DNA from: Spirometra erinaceieuropaei
Lineage: Eukaryota > Platyhelminthes > Cestoda > Diphyllobothriidea > Diphyllobothriidae
Reading direction: 5' to 3'
DNA length: 64,000 nt
NCBI GenBank assembly: GCA_902702965.1
Contig: CACRXP010000031.1
Location: 2,080,367 to 2,144,366 of the forward strand
The notes below the pieces were generated by a model. That model saw only the letters and a list, made by a program, of their open reading frames with translations, was not told the origin of the DNA and did no database searches. Shown here in pieces: positions 10,862 to 20,939 of the stretch (its first letter is position 1; each line of letters starts with the position of its first letter). Position numbers and translations under genes: made by a program.

Positions 10862-12152
10862 GGTGATCGCATTCTGATAGGCGTTTTCGTAATTGTGTAT
10901 CCATAAAAAATGCGGTGGCAGGTCAAGCTCACACCCCGCCAATCGGGATCTTTTTCGTCGCCCGTGTTTGCTGCTGTTGGAAATCCTGACCAAACGTTTG
11001 TTTTGGGCCAGGGAGCGTGGTGGTACCCGCAGGTGCTGCTTTTCGCCGTACAAGTCACATACGCCCTCTCTCGACTCCAATCTGCCGGACTCTGTCTTGA
11101 CGCCGGACCCAGGTGGGGGAGGAGGAGAGGGCGTGGTAGACGCAGCGCAAGTTTATTATCACTATAAACCTATTCACGTGCGAGTCACTGCTACTACCAT
11201 CACCCTGTTGTGGAGCACACAATAGACATCGACGATCACAACGGCCTTACTGTAATATATTTCTGCGCGACTTTTTCCATAATGTGCAAACGTATTTGCG
11301 TTGACGATCTAATTTTTTCGGAGTTAGGATAAATAGACGGTCGAGTTCAAATCTGGAAATCGAAGAACGAAGATTTCCTCCTCCGGATGAGTATGTGGCA
11401 TCTGCAGTGCGATGAATGTTCCATCCAGGTGCATATATTGAACAGCGCAAGGCTATGGGCAATTCGATTTTTTTGGAGGATGACTTTGTCGATTGGGCTG
11501 CACTAAAATCTACCCCTTACTATAAAACACCGGATTAGCACGTTTTTTGTTTCTTTTTCAGCTTTCTCAAATAAACCTCAAAGCAAGTATGGACTTGTAG
11601 GTTAATAAATTCTGCAGACTGTTTCCTGCATCTTAAAATTAGGCCGAGCTCTTTCTCTCTGCGCATCTAACCTCGAACACTTTCCAGGTCTAAAGGGAGA
11701 AATATGACTTTCTCTCCTACAAAATATGAACGGTTTTCATTGTGTCTATGTGTTAGTTACTTCCCCCACACTGATTGCGTTAGCATATCCCGTTGGATTT
11801 TAAACGTCGACTTACTTGCGCGGCTTAAAACTCAACAAGTTCATATTTTTTTGCTTTGGACTGTTGTGTTAGAGCAGTTTGTCTCCTAAGACGCAAATTA
11901 CCTCAAAATGAAGTCGTACCTTCTGTCTGTTTCAACAAAGCATTATGTATGATTACCTTTTAAATTCTGACTGCTGATGCTGCTTCTGTGGGGACCGCTG
12001 ATGTCACAACGGTTTTCACCGACCGTAAAGAAAGTCGTATTTTATACGGTTTTAACAAAGTCTGTTGGAATTAAAGGCCCGAGCTCAAACAAGCATCAAA
12101 AACACATCTTGGTTAGTTGTCTATCGTGATCCACAGGGTTTTGGTTCGATGG
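10862..12152. other. No recognisable gene; dispersed repeat copy 2
   Basis: The stretch 11090-11230 repeats the family of 9640-9780 (GTAGACGCAGCGCAAGTTTA, TTATCACTATAAACC, GTGGAGCACACAATAGACATC). The rest, to the gypsy insertion, is AT-rich and holds no recognised gene. Confidence 0.45.
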
Positions 12153-12156
12153 AGAC
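12153..12156 (+). other. Target site duplication AGAC (left of gypsy-1)
   Basis: AGAC immediately before the 5' LTR is repeated at 17217-17220 immediately after the 3' LTR: a 4-bp duplication typical of Ty3/gypsy integration. Confidence 0.85.
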
Positions 12157-12667
12157 TGTAGCAGCTGCTCCAGTCCCCCTTTTCTCCGGCTCCCTTTTGT
12201 CGGTCGATGACCGCGATAAGCACTGACAGGCCGCTGACAGGCCGCTGACGCACGGCCACCCCCGCCGGCTAGAACTGGGACACCTCCTGTCCAGCTGCAG
12301 TGACTCCCGGCTGCACTCAAAAACTAGTATCGCCTAACGCGCGTCGAACGCTTTGGCTTGATTCCCGTGAGGCCTTGTGAGTATGCGCCCTCCACTCGTC
12401 CTCTAATTTGTCCAATCACACGACCACCACTCAGACAGTCACCCCCTCCTGCTGACCTAGACACTCACACCCGCGTAAACAACACACACCGCGACTGATG
12501 CTCTCCGTGAACGGACGCTTTTCTCTGTTGCAAGCAAACCGCCAACTTACGGCAACCTGCCCTGTGTACAGAATAAACCAGTCCTCACAGCTCCCTGACT
12601 TCTGACAGTAGACGAAAAGAACTTATTGTGCGTGGTTTAAGTTGATCTCACATCCTTGACCGCCACA
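12157..12667 (+). repeat. 5' LTR of gypsy-1
   Basis: 511 bp, begins TGTAGCAGCTGCTCC and ends GACCGCCACA (TG...CA). It contains AATAAA at 12572-12577 as the likely poly(A) signal. A direct repeat CAGGCCGCTGA occurs twice (about 12227-12248). Confidence 0.95.
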
Positions 12668-12670
12668 AAT

Positions 12671-12680
12671 TGGTGACCCC
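12671..12680 (+). promoter_or_regulatory. Primer binding site complementary to tRNA-Trp 3' end
   Basis: TGGTGACCCC, three bases after the LTR, is the complement of the conserved 3' end of eukaryotic tRNA-Trp including CCA. The second gypsy element (35632-35641) carries the same ten bases, so both prime from the same tRNA. Confidence 0.85.
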
Positions 12681-12738
12681 AAATTTCCGAACACGTGAGT
12701 ATTGAACGTCTATCAGTCCTCCGTTCATTTCCACCATC

Positions 12739-13557
12739 ATGTCCGGCGACGAGACGTCAATGCCCGTTCCCTCTACATCGCACGTCTCCGTTAAACTTCC
12801 AACCTTTTGGCCGCGAAGTGTGGAGCTTTGGATTGCGCGTTGCGAAGCCGAATTCGAAGCATGCAAAATTACCCGTCAAGGGACCATGTTCAACCACTTG
12901 CAGCGCTCTCTACCTGACGAGTATGCAGAGGAACTCTGCGACCTCCTCATCCACCGCCCTTTGGAACAGCCTTGCGACAAGTTGAAAGGGGCTCTAGTAA
13001 AGCGCGTAGCCATGACAGAGGAGCGCCGACTACGACAACTCCTCACTGGCGAAGAGCTCGGGGACCGGAAACCTTCTCAACTACTGAGAAGAATGCAGCA
13101 GCTTGTTGGCGAACGCAAGTTTGAGACCTCCATCCTTCGCCAACTTTTCCTTCAGCGTCTCCCACTCGAAGTCAAGACAGTTTTGGCTGTTTCTCAAGGA
13201 AGCATAGAAGAATTGGCAGAGCTTGCCGACAAGGTCATGGCACTGAGAGTCGCTGAGACTCATTCAATAAGTCACACCGCCAGCCCGATTTCTCGGGAAT
13301 ATGATCAGGGCCTTGATCGACTCGAGCAGTTGGTCATGCAACTGACAACTCAACTCAGTGCAGTTGCCACAGTAGGTCCGCAGCGATCACGAGACCGTCG
13401 GCGGAGTTCCTCACGTTCCTGCAATCGCCGCCAGCAGTCTTCAAGTGGCATGTGCTGGTATCACCAGCAATTTGGAGAAGCAGCACGACGATGTCTGAAG
13501 CCATGTTCATTTAAGCCACCTCTCAAGGCCTCGGGAAACGATTCCGCCCGGCAGTAG
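12739..13557 (+). CDS. gag: Gag polyprotein of gypsy-1, CHCC knuckle
   Basis: 272-codon frame encoding a capsid/nucleocapsid-type protein that would package element RNA in cytoplasmic particles. The N-terminal three quarters is helical and charged and shares a [18 protein letters not shown] block with the Gag of the other gypsy element in the window (GDRKPSELLRRMRSLVGN). The C-terminal part is Arg/Ser-rich (residues about 210-235) and then has one zinc knuckle: C239-x2-H242-x9-C252-x3-C256, order CHCC instead of the retroviral CCHC. The start at 12739 is the first Met after the primer site and precedes the conserved block. The stop at 13555-13557 lies inside the loop of a predicted frameshift-stimulating hairpin, and the frame overlaps pol, which is in the -1 frame. 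Confidence 0.93.
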   Translation: MSGDETSMPVPSTSHVSVKLPTFWPRSVELWIARCEAEFEACKITRQGTMFNHLQRSLPDEYAEELCDLLIHRPLEQPCDKLKGALVKRVAMTEERRLRQLLTGEELGDRKPSQLLRRMQQLVGERKFETSILRQLFLQRLPLEVKTVLAVSQGSIEELAELADKVMALRVAETHSISHTASPISREYDQGLDRLEQLVMQLTTQLSAVATVGPQRSRDRRRSSSRSCNRRQQSSSGMCWYHQQFGEAARRCLKPCSFKPPLKASGNDSARQ

Positions 13558-16500
13558 AGGCGAATGCTGCCGGGAGCGCTGCCAATGTTCACACTCGCCG
13601 TTTGTTTCTCTGGGACCGCATCGCTGGCGCCAAATTCCTTGTCGACTCTGGTGCCGAGGTTAGCGTGGTTCCACCAACTCCGGCCGAACGCAAAACCCGC
13701 GGCTCTTTTTGTTTAACAGCTGCCAACAACTCCAGCATCCCCACTTTTGGACAGCGCTCCATCACACTCGATTTGGGCCTTCGTCGGATTTTCCGATGGG
13801 TTTTCATTATTGCCGACGTTTCCGTCGCCCTCATAGGCGCCGATTTCCTAGCTCACTTCAATCTACTAGTTGATTTGAGGAATCGCCGACTCGTCGACTG
13901 CATCACCAATCTTCATGCCCGTTGTCGATCTGATGTGAACCCCTGCGTCAGCCCTCTTACTGTTATGCCCATTTCTGACTGTCCTTTCCACTCACTCCTC
14001 AGGCAGTTTCCCCGCCTGACCAACCCCTCATTTCGAGAAGTGGACATCAAGCACACAGTCACCCACCATATTTCCACCACCGGACCTCCCAAATCTTGCC
14101 GACCACGTCGTCTTGCTCCGGACCGTTTGAAGATTGCCAAGGCAGAGTTCGAACACATGCTCGAGCTCGGCATCATCCGACAGTCCGACAGCTGCTGGGC
14201 ATCACCGCTCCACCTTGTCCCCAAGAAGAATGGCGACTGGCGACCGTGTGGTGACTATCGGGCATTGAATTCAGTGACTGTTCCCGATCAGTATCCCGTT
14301 CCGCACATCCAAGACTTCACTCTTTCGCTACATGGTAAGCGAATATTCTCCAAGATCGACCTTGTGCGTGCCTACCACCAAATCCCGATCGAGGCCAGTG
14401 ATGTTCCGAAAACTGCAGTGACCACTCCCTTTGGGTTATTCGAATTCACTCGTATGCCCTTTGGTCTGAGGAACGCCACTCAAACCTTTCAGCGATTCAT
14501 TGATCAGGTTCTGCGAGGTCTCGACTTCGTCTACGCCTACATTGATGATTTGCTAGTGGCTAGTTCTGACGCTGCTGAACACGAGATTCATCTTCGACAG
14601 CTCTTCGAACGGCTCGACTCCTACGGCGTTATCATCAATGCCGCCAAATGTGAGTTTGGAGTCCCCAGTCTTATCTTCCTTGGTCACGAAGTGAACTCAG
14701 ATGGGATAAAGCCCGTCCCGGAAAAAGTTTCGGCCATATCAACGTTCCCCGTCCCGACAACCATCAGCCAACTACGCCGATTCTTGGGGATGGTGAACTA
14801 CTATCACCGTTTTCTTCCCCATGGTGCCACCATACTGCAGCCTCTCAACAGCTTGCTGACCCACTCCAAGAAGACACTAGTGATGACCGAGCAGGCCGTC
14901 AGGTCCTTCAATTACGCCAAGGCCGCACTTGCGGACGCAACATTGCTTGCCCATCCTCGCTCAGATGCCCAACTAACTCTCATGACAGATGCTCCCAGCA
15001 CTGCCGTTGGTGCGTCACTTCAGCAAACTGTTCGTGGTGTTCTACAGCCTTTGGCTTTCTTCTCGAAGAAGCTCAGCCCAGCAGAGACCCGCTACAGTGT
15101 CTTCGGCCGCGAACTCCTTGCCGTCTATCTATCCATCCGGCACTTCCGCCATTTCCTCGAGGGTCGTGAATTTGTTGTTCTAACAGATCACAAGCCACTT
15201 GTTTTTGCACTGAGGGCCTCTCCCGATCGCTACTCGCCCCGTGAAATTCGTCATCTCGACTTCATCTCACAGTTTTCCTGCGACATCCAACATGTCCACG
15301 GTAAGGAAAATGTGGTTGCTGATGCTCTTTCAAGAATCGAGATGGCTTCCATCACAACAGACGCCATAGACTTCACGCTCATGGCTGAGGCTCAACGATC
15401 GGATGGCGAACTTCCCCAATACCGCCACGAGAACTTTTCTTTACGCCTTCAAGATGTCCCCCTTCCCACTGGCACAGGCACCATCACGTGTGACCTTTCT
15501 ACCGGACACGAACGTCCTTTTGTCCCTGCAACTTTACGACGACACGTGTTCAACGCCCTTCACAATCTATCCCACCCTGGAGTCCGGGCGACAGTGAAAC
15601 TCATCACTGACCGATTCGTCTGGCCCAACATCAACCGGGATGTACGGCGTTGGACCCGCTCCTGTCTACCATGTCAACGAGCCAAAACGCATCGGCATAC
15701 TATTACTCCGCCAGGAACTTTCGCCACCCCTGATGCACGCTTCAGTCATGTGCATATTGACCTGGTAGGTCCGCTGCCACCATCTAACGGTTCTACCTAT
15801 ATGCTGACATGTATTGATCGCTTTACTCGGTGGCCGGTTGCTGTGCCCATTCCGGACATCAGTGCCGAAACCGTAGCAAGAGCTTTCTTGACTCATTGGG
15901 TGTCCAATTTTGGAGTTCCTGCGACTGTCACCACTGACCGCGGATCCCAATTCGAGTCCACGCTGTTTCGCGAACTCAAATGCCTTCTCGGTACCAACCG
16001 AATCCGAACAACAGCGTACCACCCTCAAGCAAATGGTCTCGTCGAACGCTTCCATCGACAGCTGAAGACTTCCCTTATGGCCCAGCCCGATCCTTCCCGA
16101 TGGTCTGATCACCTTCCCCTGGTGCTGTTGTCCCTCCGTTCCACTCTCAAGGCCGACATCGGTTGCACTGCAGCTGATCTTGTCTACGGAACCTCCCTAC
16201 GACTGCCCGGTGAGTTGGTTTCTCCTTCAAACACGCTAACGTTTTTTGAACCTTGCAGTTATGTGGAGCGACTACGTAGTGCCATGCGCAATCTCCGCGC
16301 AACGCCCCCTCGGGCGTCACCGGCCAATTCCTTCATCCCACCCGACCTGGATAAGTGCGATTTCGTCTGGGTTCGGCATGACGCTGTCCGACGACCACTC
16401 CAACCACCCTATGACGGGCCGTATAAAGTCCTTCGCCGATCTGACAAAGATGTTGTCATCGAACGCAACGGCAAGACCGACACAGTCAGCATTGATCGCG

Positions 16501-16664
16501 TCAAGCCGGCCTACATCGACGACAGTGACCATTCCTCACCTCAACAACGCACCCCGCCTCAGACAGTGCGGCCTCCTCCACCTACTGGCGACAGCCCCCC
16601 TCCGGTTCGCCACACACGATCTGGTCGCCACGTCCACTGGCCCGACAGGTTTGTGGCTGGCTAG
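13515..16664 (+). CDS. pol: Pol polyprotein of gypsy-1 (PR-RT-RH-INT)
   Basis: Open in the -1 frame relative to gag from 13515 after a stop at 13512; the first Met at 13602 gives 1020 codons, but expression by frameshifting at 13533-13539 is more likely. Domains (residues counted from the Met): aspartic protease with VDSGAEVS (Asp15); reverse transcriptase from about 180 to 350 with [10 protein letters not shown] and catalytic YIDD at 313-316; RNase H beginning at [13 protein letters not shown]; integrase with an HHCC zinc finger ([20 protein letters not shown] ... CLPCQ) and the triad Asp720, Asp779, Glu815 with the canonical D-35-E spacing. A C-terminal [12 protein letters not shown] module and [11 protein letters not shown] tail follow. 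No stop or frameshift is visible. All catalytic residues I can check are present, so the enzyme set appears functional. Confidence 0.95.
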   Translation, partial: ATSQGLGKRFRPAVEANAAGSAANVHTRRLFLWDRIAGAKFLVDSGAEVSVVPPTPAERKTRGSFCLTAANNSSIPTFGQRSITLDLGLRRIFRWVFIIADVSVALIGADFLAHFNLLVDLRNRRLVDCITNLHARCRSDVNPCVSPLTVMPISDCPFHSLLRQFPRLTNPSFREVDIKHTVTHHISTTGPPKSCRPRRLAPDRLKIAKAEFEHMLELGIIRQSDSCWASPLHLVPKKNGDWRPCGDYRALNSVTVPDQYPVPHIQDFTLSLHGKRIFSKIDLVRAYHQIPIEASDVPKTAVTTPFGLFEFTRMPFGLRNATQTFQRFIDQVLRGLDFVYAYIDDLLVASSDAAEHEIHLRQLFERLDSYGVIINAAKCEFGVPSLIFLGHEVNSDGIKPVPEKVSAISTFPVPTTISQLRRFLGMVNYYHRFLPHGATILQPLNSLLTHSKKTLVMTEQAVRSFNYAKAALADATLLAHPRSDAQLTLMTDAPSTAVGASLQQTVRGVLQPLAFFSKKLSPAETRYSVFGRELLAVYLSIRHFRHFLEGREFVVLTDHKPLVFALRASPDRYSPREIRHLDFISQFSCDIQHVHGKENVVADALSRIEMASITTDAIDFTLMAEAQRSDGELPQYRHENFSLRLQDVPLPTGTGTITCDLSTGHERPFVPATLRRHVFNALHNLSHPGVRATVKLITDRFVWPNINRDVRRWTRSCLPCQRAKTHRHTITPPGTFATPDARFSHVHIDLVGPLPPSNGSTYMLTCIDRFTRWPVAVPIPDISAETVARAFLTHWVSNFGVPATVTTDRGSQFESTLFRELKCLLGTNRIRTTAYHPQANGLVERFHRQLKTSLMAQPDPSRWSDHLPLVLLSLRSTLKADIGCTAADLVYGTSLRLPGELVSPSNTLTFFEPCSYVERLRSAMRNLRATPPRASPANSFIPPDLDKCDFVWVRHDAVRRPLQPPYDGPYKVLRRSDKDVVIERNGKTDTVSIDRVKPAYIDDSDHSSPQQRTPPQTVRPPPPTGDSPPPVRHTRSGRHVHWPDRFVAG
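13533..13574 (+). promoter_or_regulatory. Probable -1 ribosomal frameshift signal (gag-pol)
   Basis: Slippery heptamer GGGAAAC at 13533-13539 sits in gag phase as G GGA AAC, the X XXY YYZ form required for simultaneous -1 slippage. A 7-base spacer is followed by a perfect 8-bp helix, CCCGGCAG (13547-13554) with CTGCCGGG (13567-13574), whose 12-base loop holds the gag stop. Slipping joins Gag to the open pol frame. A short loop-to-downstream pairing (GGCG with CGCT near 13577) would allow a pseudoknot, which is speculative. The minus-strand gypsy element keeps the same arrangement with a different stem sequence. Confidence 0.8.
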
Positions 16665-16695
16665 CGTGTCGACGCCTTCACTTTGTTTGGTGTCT

Positions 16696-16705
16696 GGGGG
16701 GGAGT
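16696..16705 (+). promoter_or_regulatory. Polypurine tract of gypsy-1
   Basis: GGGGGGGAG immediately before the 3' LTR, the expected plus-strand primer. Confidence 0.8.
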
Positions 16706-17216
16706 TGTAGCAGCTGCTCCAGTCCCCCTTTTCTCCGGCTCCCTTTTGTCGGTCGATGACCGCGATAAGCACTGACAGGCCGCTGACAGGCCGCTGACGC
16801 ACGGCCACCCCCGCCGGCTAGAACTGGGACACCTCCTGTCCAGCTGCAGTGACTCCCGGCTGCACTCAAAAACTAGTATCGCCTAACGCGCGTCGAACGC
16901 TTTGGCTTGATTCCCGTGAGGCCTTGTGAGTATGCGCCCTCCACTCGTCCTCTAATTTGTCCAATCACACGACCACCACTCAGACAGTCACCCCCTCCTG
17001 CTGACCTAGACACTCACACCCGCGTAAACAACACACACCGCGACTGATGCTCTCCGTGAACGGACGCTTTTCTCTGTTGCAAGCAAACCGCCAACTTACG
17101 GCAACCTGCCCTGTGTACAGAATAAACCAGTCCTCACAGCTCCCTGACTTCTGACAGTAGACGAAAAGAACTTATTGTGCGTGGTTTAAGTTGATCTCAC
17201 ATCCTTGACCGCCACA
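16706..17216 (+). repeat. 3' LTR of gypsy-1
   Basis: 511 bp, same length and, by eye, same sequence as the 5' LTR; followed by the target duplication AGAC at 17217-17220. Confidence 0.95.
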
Positions 17217-17280
17217 AGACCTATAGAAGATGATTCTTGCTGACGTCAGGTCGATTTCGTGAGAAGCAAACGCAAATACA

Positions 17281-18272
17281 CAGTGCGTGACCGATCTCAT
17301 GAAATGTTGATCAAAATTCTGGAATGCGTTTCCGATTAGGAAGGATTACTTAAGTGGGGTTGTTATACTGATTATCATCCAGCACAACCCTATAACATTT
17401 CGAACTTTCCAGGATGTCGACTTTTGAATGCGCTTCTTTTCGACCTCCTGCAGAAACCACACTCTGCAAAAAATGAATACTTAGGTAGCATGCATTTTTC
17501 CGATTGAGTTTCGATAGTCTTATAAATTCAAATATCTTTTACAGAAACCATGCACAAAACTATGCTTTCTTTTGCTCATTTGGTAGGAAATCACATTATC
17601 TTCATATTTGATGCCCGAAGAAAGTGCATATTTAGGTTTTAAAAAAGGTTATAATTATGAGATTTTTAAGACCGTGCGATGTCCATACATGCAAGACCAC
17701 ACATGCCCGTTTACTAATGCTCCTCATGAAATGTACAACACAGTCCAGATTCATTGTAAAATTTCATGAACTCTATGTGGTATCTCCTTAAAGACATACA
17801 GGAATCAATGATTTTCCTTACACGGAATGCATGCATCATGTAAAATGAAATTGCTAGACGCTGATGCAATGGCAGATAAGGCTGAAAGTTATTCTGGAAT
17901 TAGGAAACTTTTTAAAACCTAAGTATACACTTTCTTCTGGAATAAAATATGAAGACAACGTGATTTCCTACCAAAGGAGCAAAAGAAAGCATATTGTGTG
18001 CTTGTTTTCTACAAAATATGTTTGAACATATAAAACCATCGAAAATCAATAGGAAAAATGCAGGCTACTTAAGTAGTCATTTTCTACAGAGGGCGATTTC
18101 TGCAGGAGGTCGGAAAGAAGTGCATTCCAAAGCTGACATTCTGGAAAGTTCGAAATATTATAGGGTTATGCCGGATGATAATGAGTATAACAACCCCATT
18201 TAAGTAATTCTTCCTAATCGGAAACGCATTCCAGAATTTCGACCAACATTTCATGAGATAGGTCACGCAGTT
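17281..18272 (+). mobile_element. Long-TIR MITE, copy C (second subfamily)
   Basis: Terminus CAGTGCGTGACCGATCTCAT with inverse end ATGAGATAGGTCACGCA. Same overall plan as copy A, with arms of about 350 bp and a polar loop, but the terminal 15 bp, the arm landmarks (TTCCAGGATGTCGACTTTTG) and the loop have diverged, so it belongs to a distinct subfamily together with the copies at 51006 and 63728. Confidence 0.82.
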
Positions 18273-18274
18273 CT

Positions 18275-18529
18275 GATTCTGACGTAGGTATCTGCGATCC
18301 TTTTGGGCCTATGTATTGCATTGCACTGCGGATTTCGAAGCTATTAGAGCAAGAAATCCAACCTGAGATTCCCTTCACTCAGATGACCAATTTAAAACCC
18401 ACCGACACTAAAGAACTTGATTTCCTTAAGTCAGTTCTAATAAATTGATTAAAAAAATACTTGAGGGATGCTCCAAAAACAGGGGTTTCTTGACAAGAAC
18501 CTATCTCGATATTCACAGGGTGTCTCGCG
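18275..18529. other. Spacer with no clear feature
   Basis: AT-rich. It may include the eroded N-terminal part of the PLE that is recognisable from 18530. Confidence 0.3.
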
Positions 18530-19235
18530 GACATGAGTATCGATAATGACTGCGACCGAACTGAGGTCGTCGAAAGTTGGGGAACGAAAGTTAGCAAACC
18601 TATGCACACAAGTCTTTTGTCTGGAAGAGGGTTTGAGCAACTAGGACCTGTTGGCTCGACGGTACGCAGAATATACAGCCATCCGAAAATCCACAAACGT
18701 AGGCTGCCCCTACGTTCAATCTTGGATGTGAGAAATTCGTCCTATCAAGCCATTGTAAAATGACTGATGGAGAAGCTGAAGTTGCTCCAATGTTATCTTT
18801 ACCTAAAAGGTTTCAAAGAAATCTTTCGGTTTGCTGATGCTATCAAGAACGATAGCGTGCGGAGAACTTTCTCGTCAAATATTTAATCAATGTTTACCGA
18901 CGCACCCCTAGTGGAAACAATACATTACCTTTATGACTTTATTCAGCGTACAAATTACCAGATAGCCATGACAGTGGAAATCCTAAAAAAACAATTTGCA
19001 CTATAAGAACAATGTTTCTAATTTCTTTACATCGTTCTGCAGCAAAGCAAATAGACGGCGTGCCGATGGGTACACCGCTTGGACCGTTTCTTGCAAATGT
19101 TCTCGTGGGCAAGTTCGAGTAAAAGAGTTTACGGGATACCATCAACGACAACGACTCCTACGGTCGGTATGTGGACGACGTCTCAGGTCGAACCACAGAC
19201 ATCTGCGCACTGGCCTAGCATTTTAACAGTGCGCT
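18530..19235 (+). pseudogene. PLE (second lineage) reverse transcriptase, 5' part
   Basis: Reads in order RIYSHPKIHKRRLPLRSILD (near 18670), LLQCYLYLKGFKEIFRF, MFTDAPLVETIHYLYDFI (near 18890), KQIDGVPMGTPLGPFLANVL (near 19045-19105) and GRYVDD (19164-19181). These are the successive PLE reverse transcriptase motifs, but at least three frame changes and stops separate them. The protein stops matching just after HFNSALPS near 19235, where a piece of a different PLE lineage begins; the expected continuation reappears at about 19945. Confidence 0.82.
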
Positions 19236-19239
19236 ACCA

Positions 19240-19735
19240 TCTTAGGCCGGAGCAACACAAAAGCAGAACGACTAACTCTCGAGGCGTGGTTCTCCGATGC
19301 CCACTCTATCAACAGGCATCTGGACCTTCCTGCAGCTTACAAAGTCCTACGTCATCACAGTCGTAGAGCTCAGGACCAAACAACCACACCGGACTTAAGA
19401 AGACTGTGCGGAGATAGCCTGACGCTGAGTTTACTTGGTGAGGAAGAACAAGAACCGCCAGACCGACCGCCCGACAAGGGTTCAATCAGTTCCCCTCGAC
19501 GGAGTGGTGACTCACAAAGCACACAGGCAAAACGCCCGTCAACCGTCTCCCGAGAGGCCGAGGCAGCGAGAGGAGAGAAAAATCGATCAGCATGAGGCCG
19601 ACCAACACAACATGTCACTTTTAATTAAATTTCCGATCGATTACGTGCATTTTACGCTTTGACAATGAAGAGCTGACCCAGCTCTTTGAAACGTCAGCAG
19701 TTAAATAAACCTGTTCCGGAGAGCCTATATTCTTC
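19240..19735 (+). mobile_element. 3' end of a first-lineage PLE nested in the second-lineage PLE
   Basis: WFSDAHSINRHLDLPAAYKV (19299-19358) is the C-terminal end of a GIY-YIG domain of the first PLE lineage (compare SIGTPNRAIVRHPAYQAL at 23540-23597). The frame runs on into a Pro/Arg-rich tail. At 19664-19715 there is AATGA, a perfect hairpin (AAGAGCTG/CAGCTCTT, 19668-19686), GAAAC, AATAAA and CCTGTTCCGG, matching the layout of the hammerhead-bearing ends elsewhere, though CUGANGA itself is not intact. It then enters the TTC tract. It interrupts the second-lineage reverse transcriptase between about 19240 and 19940. Confidence 0.7.
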
Positions 19736-19890
19736 TTCTTCTTCTTCTTCTTCTTCTTCTTCTTCTTCTTCTTCTTCTTCTTCTTCTTCTTCTTCTTCTT
19801 CTTCTTCTTCTTCTTCTTCTTCTTCTTCTTCTTCTTCTTCTTCTTCTTCTTCTTCTTCTTCTTCTTCTTCTTCTTCTTCTTCTTCTTCTC

Positions 19891-19936
<46 letters not shown>
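19731..19936 (+). repeat. (TTC)n microsatellite
   Basis: About 205 bp of almost pure TTC/GAA repeat with two interruptions (near 19890 and 19913). All pyrimidine on this strand, so able in principle to form triplex DNA. It starts precisely at the 3' end of the nested PLE fragment, whose relatives end in TCTTCTTCTTC. Confidence 0.97.
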
Positions 19937-19944
19937 AAATAGTC

Positions 19945-20935
19945 AACCCGAATCTCTCAAATTTGCCAATCTTTGCCAATATCTTCTGCAGATTCTGAGA
20001 CAGCTAACGAAATCACGTCTTTCGATGTCCTTTTGCGCAGACAGGAGGATGTATCTAGCCAAAGTAGGGTATTTCGAAGAAAAACCTTGGCCTGACGATA
20101 CATTAATTATCGCATTTTCGCTCCCCTAAATGTGGCAACAGTTTGTCCAGGGTTTGGTGGCAAGTGCGCACTTGGATTTGCTCATATGAAACTGCTGAAA
20201 CAGAGTTCCAGGCGCTGTAAAAGACACTCCATGAGAATGGTTATCCAGAGGGATTTATCTTGGAGAAAGTTGATAGGCTGACCACAAAGCCTAATTCCGC
20301 AAAAGGACGTGTTTCTCGACTGCCATTTACGACATTTGGCAAGGGAATTAGTCCAGCGACGCCTAACGACAACTATAACGAGAGCTATCACTTGGTGACC
20401 TTATGCGTATTCTCCATCAACTTTCCCCTCTTACACTCGAGCGGTGAAGATCGGATATCGATGCAGGCTACTTCAATGTGTATTTGCTTATTTAGGTGTC
20501 TCTGTGGAGGGAATGACAGTGGCATTGCATCGAGGCGTACGAGATGGGGAATACGCGAACCCATAACTGCCTGGTCAGGCATAGGTAAAGTAAATAGATT
20601 CGGAGTCCTATTCTTGCACATCTAATTGCTGCAAATAACCGAATCGACGCCAAAGGAGATTTTCAGGTCGTCAGTCGGGCACCAGCAAACTTCTTTAAAG
20701 GCCTAAGAGAGCAATTGCTAGCAACAGCTTGAGCGGTGACTGTTCGGTCAACGAATTCAGAGCTTTTTATCAAAAGACGTTGGTACAAGCGCCCTATCGT
20801 CCGTGGCCAGCGCCGAATCCAGGTGGTGAATACACGCCGCCCCAACTCCCTAATGACGGTTATGCGCATTTCGTGCTTACACGTACTATCACGCTCCCTC
20901 CCCAAAACCCCAACGTCGTCATGCCGGCGGCATAA
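19945..20935 (+). pseudogene. PLE (second lineage) C-terminal part: linker and GIY-YIG remnants
   Basis: SADSETANEITSFDVLLRRQ (near 20000) continues the reverse transcriptase left at 19235. It is followed by KTLHENGYPEGFILEKVDRL (near 20225-20280), the RVSRLPFTTFGKG linker block, SPILAHLIAANNRIDAKGDF and QVVSRAPANFF (near 20610-20700) from the nuclease domain, and finally LLATA(stop)AVTVRSTNSE. The minus-strand copy at 24310-25740 and the fragment at 56350-56830 show the same blocks, which supports the assignment. Numerous stops and frame changes; not functional. The GIY and YIG motifs themselves are too eroded to read. Confidence 0.75.
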
Positions 20936-20939
20936 AAAT

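Larger units (their letters stand above)
12157..17216 (+). mobile_element. Complete Ty3/gypsy LTR retrotransposon (gypsy-1, CsRn1-like)
   Basis: 5.06-kb element: 5' LTR, tRNA-Trp primer site, gag, a probable -1 frameshift signal, pol (protease, reverse transcriptase, RNase H, integrase), polypurine tract and 3' LTR, bounded by an AGAC duplication. I saw no difference between the two 511-bp LTRs and no break in either reading frame, so the insertion is recent and may be competent. The CHCC Gag knuckle with a tRNA-Trp primer site is the signature of the CsRn1 lineage described from flukes; that placement rests on motifs, not a tree. Confidence 0.95.

Noticed and set aside
15666..16112. 148-codon frame antisense to pol
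   Set aside because: A shadow of the integrase coding frame.
19621..20129. Long frames of poly-Lys (minus) and poly-Ser (plus)
   Set aside because: They are translations of the (TTC)n microsatellite, not proteins.
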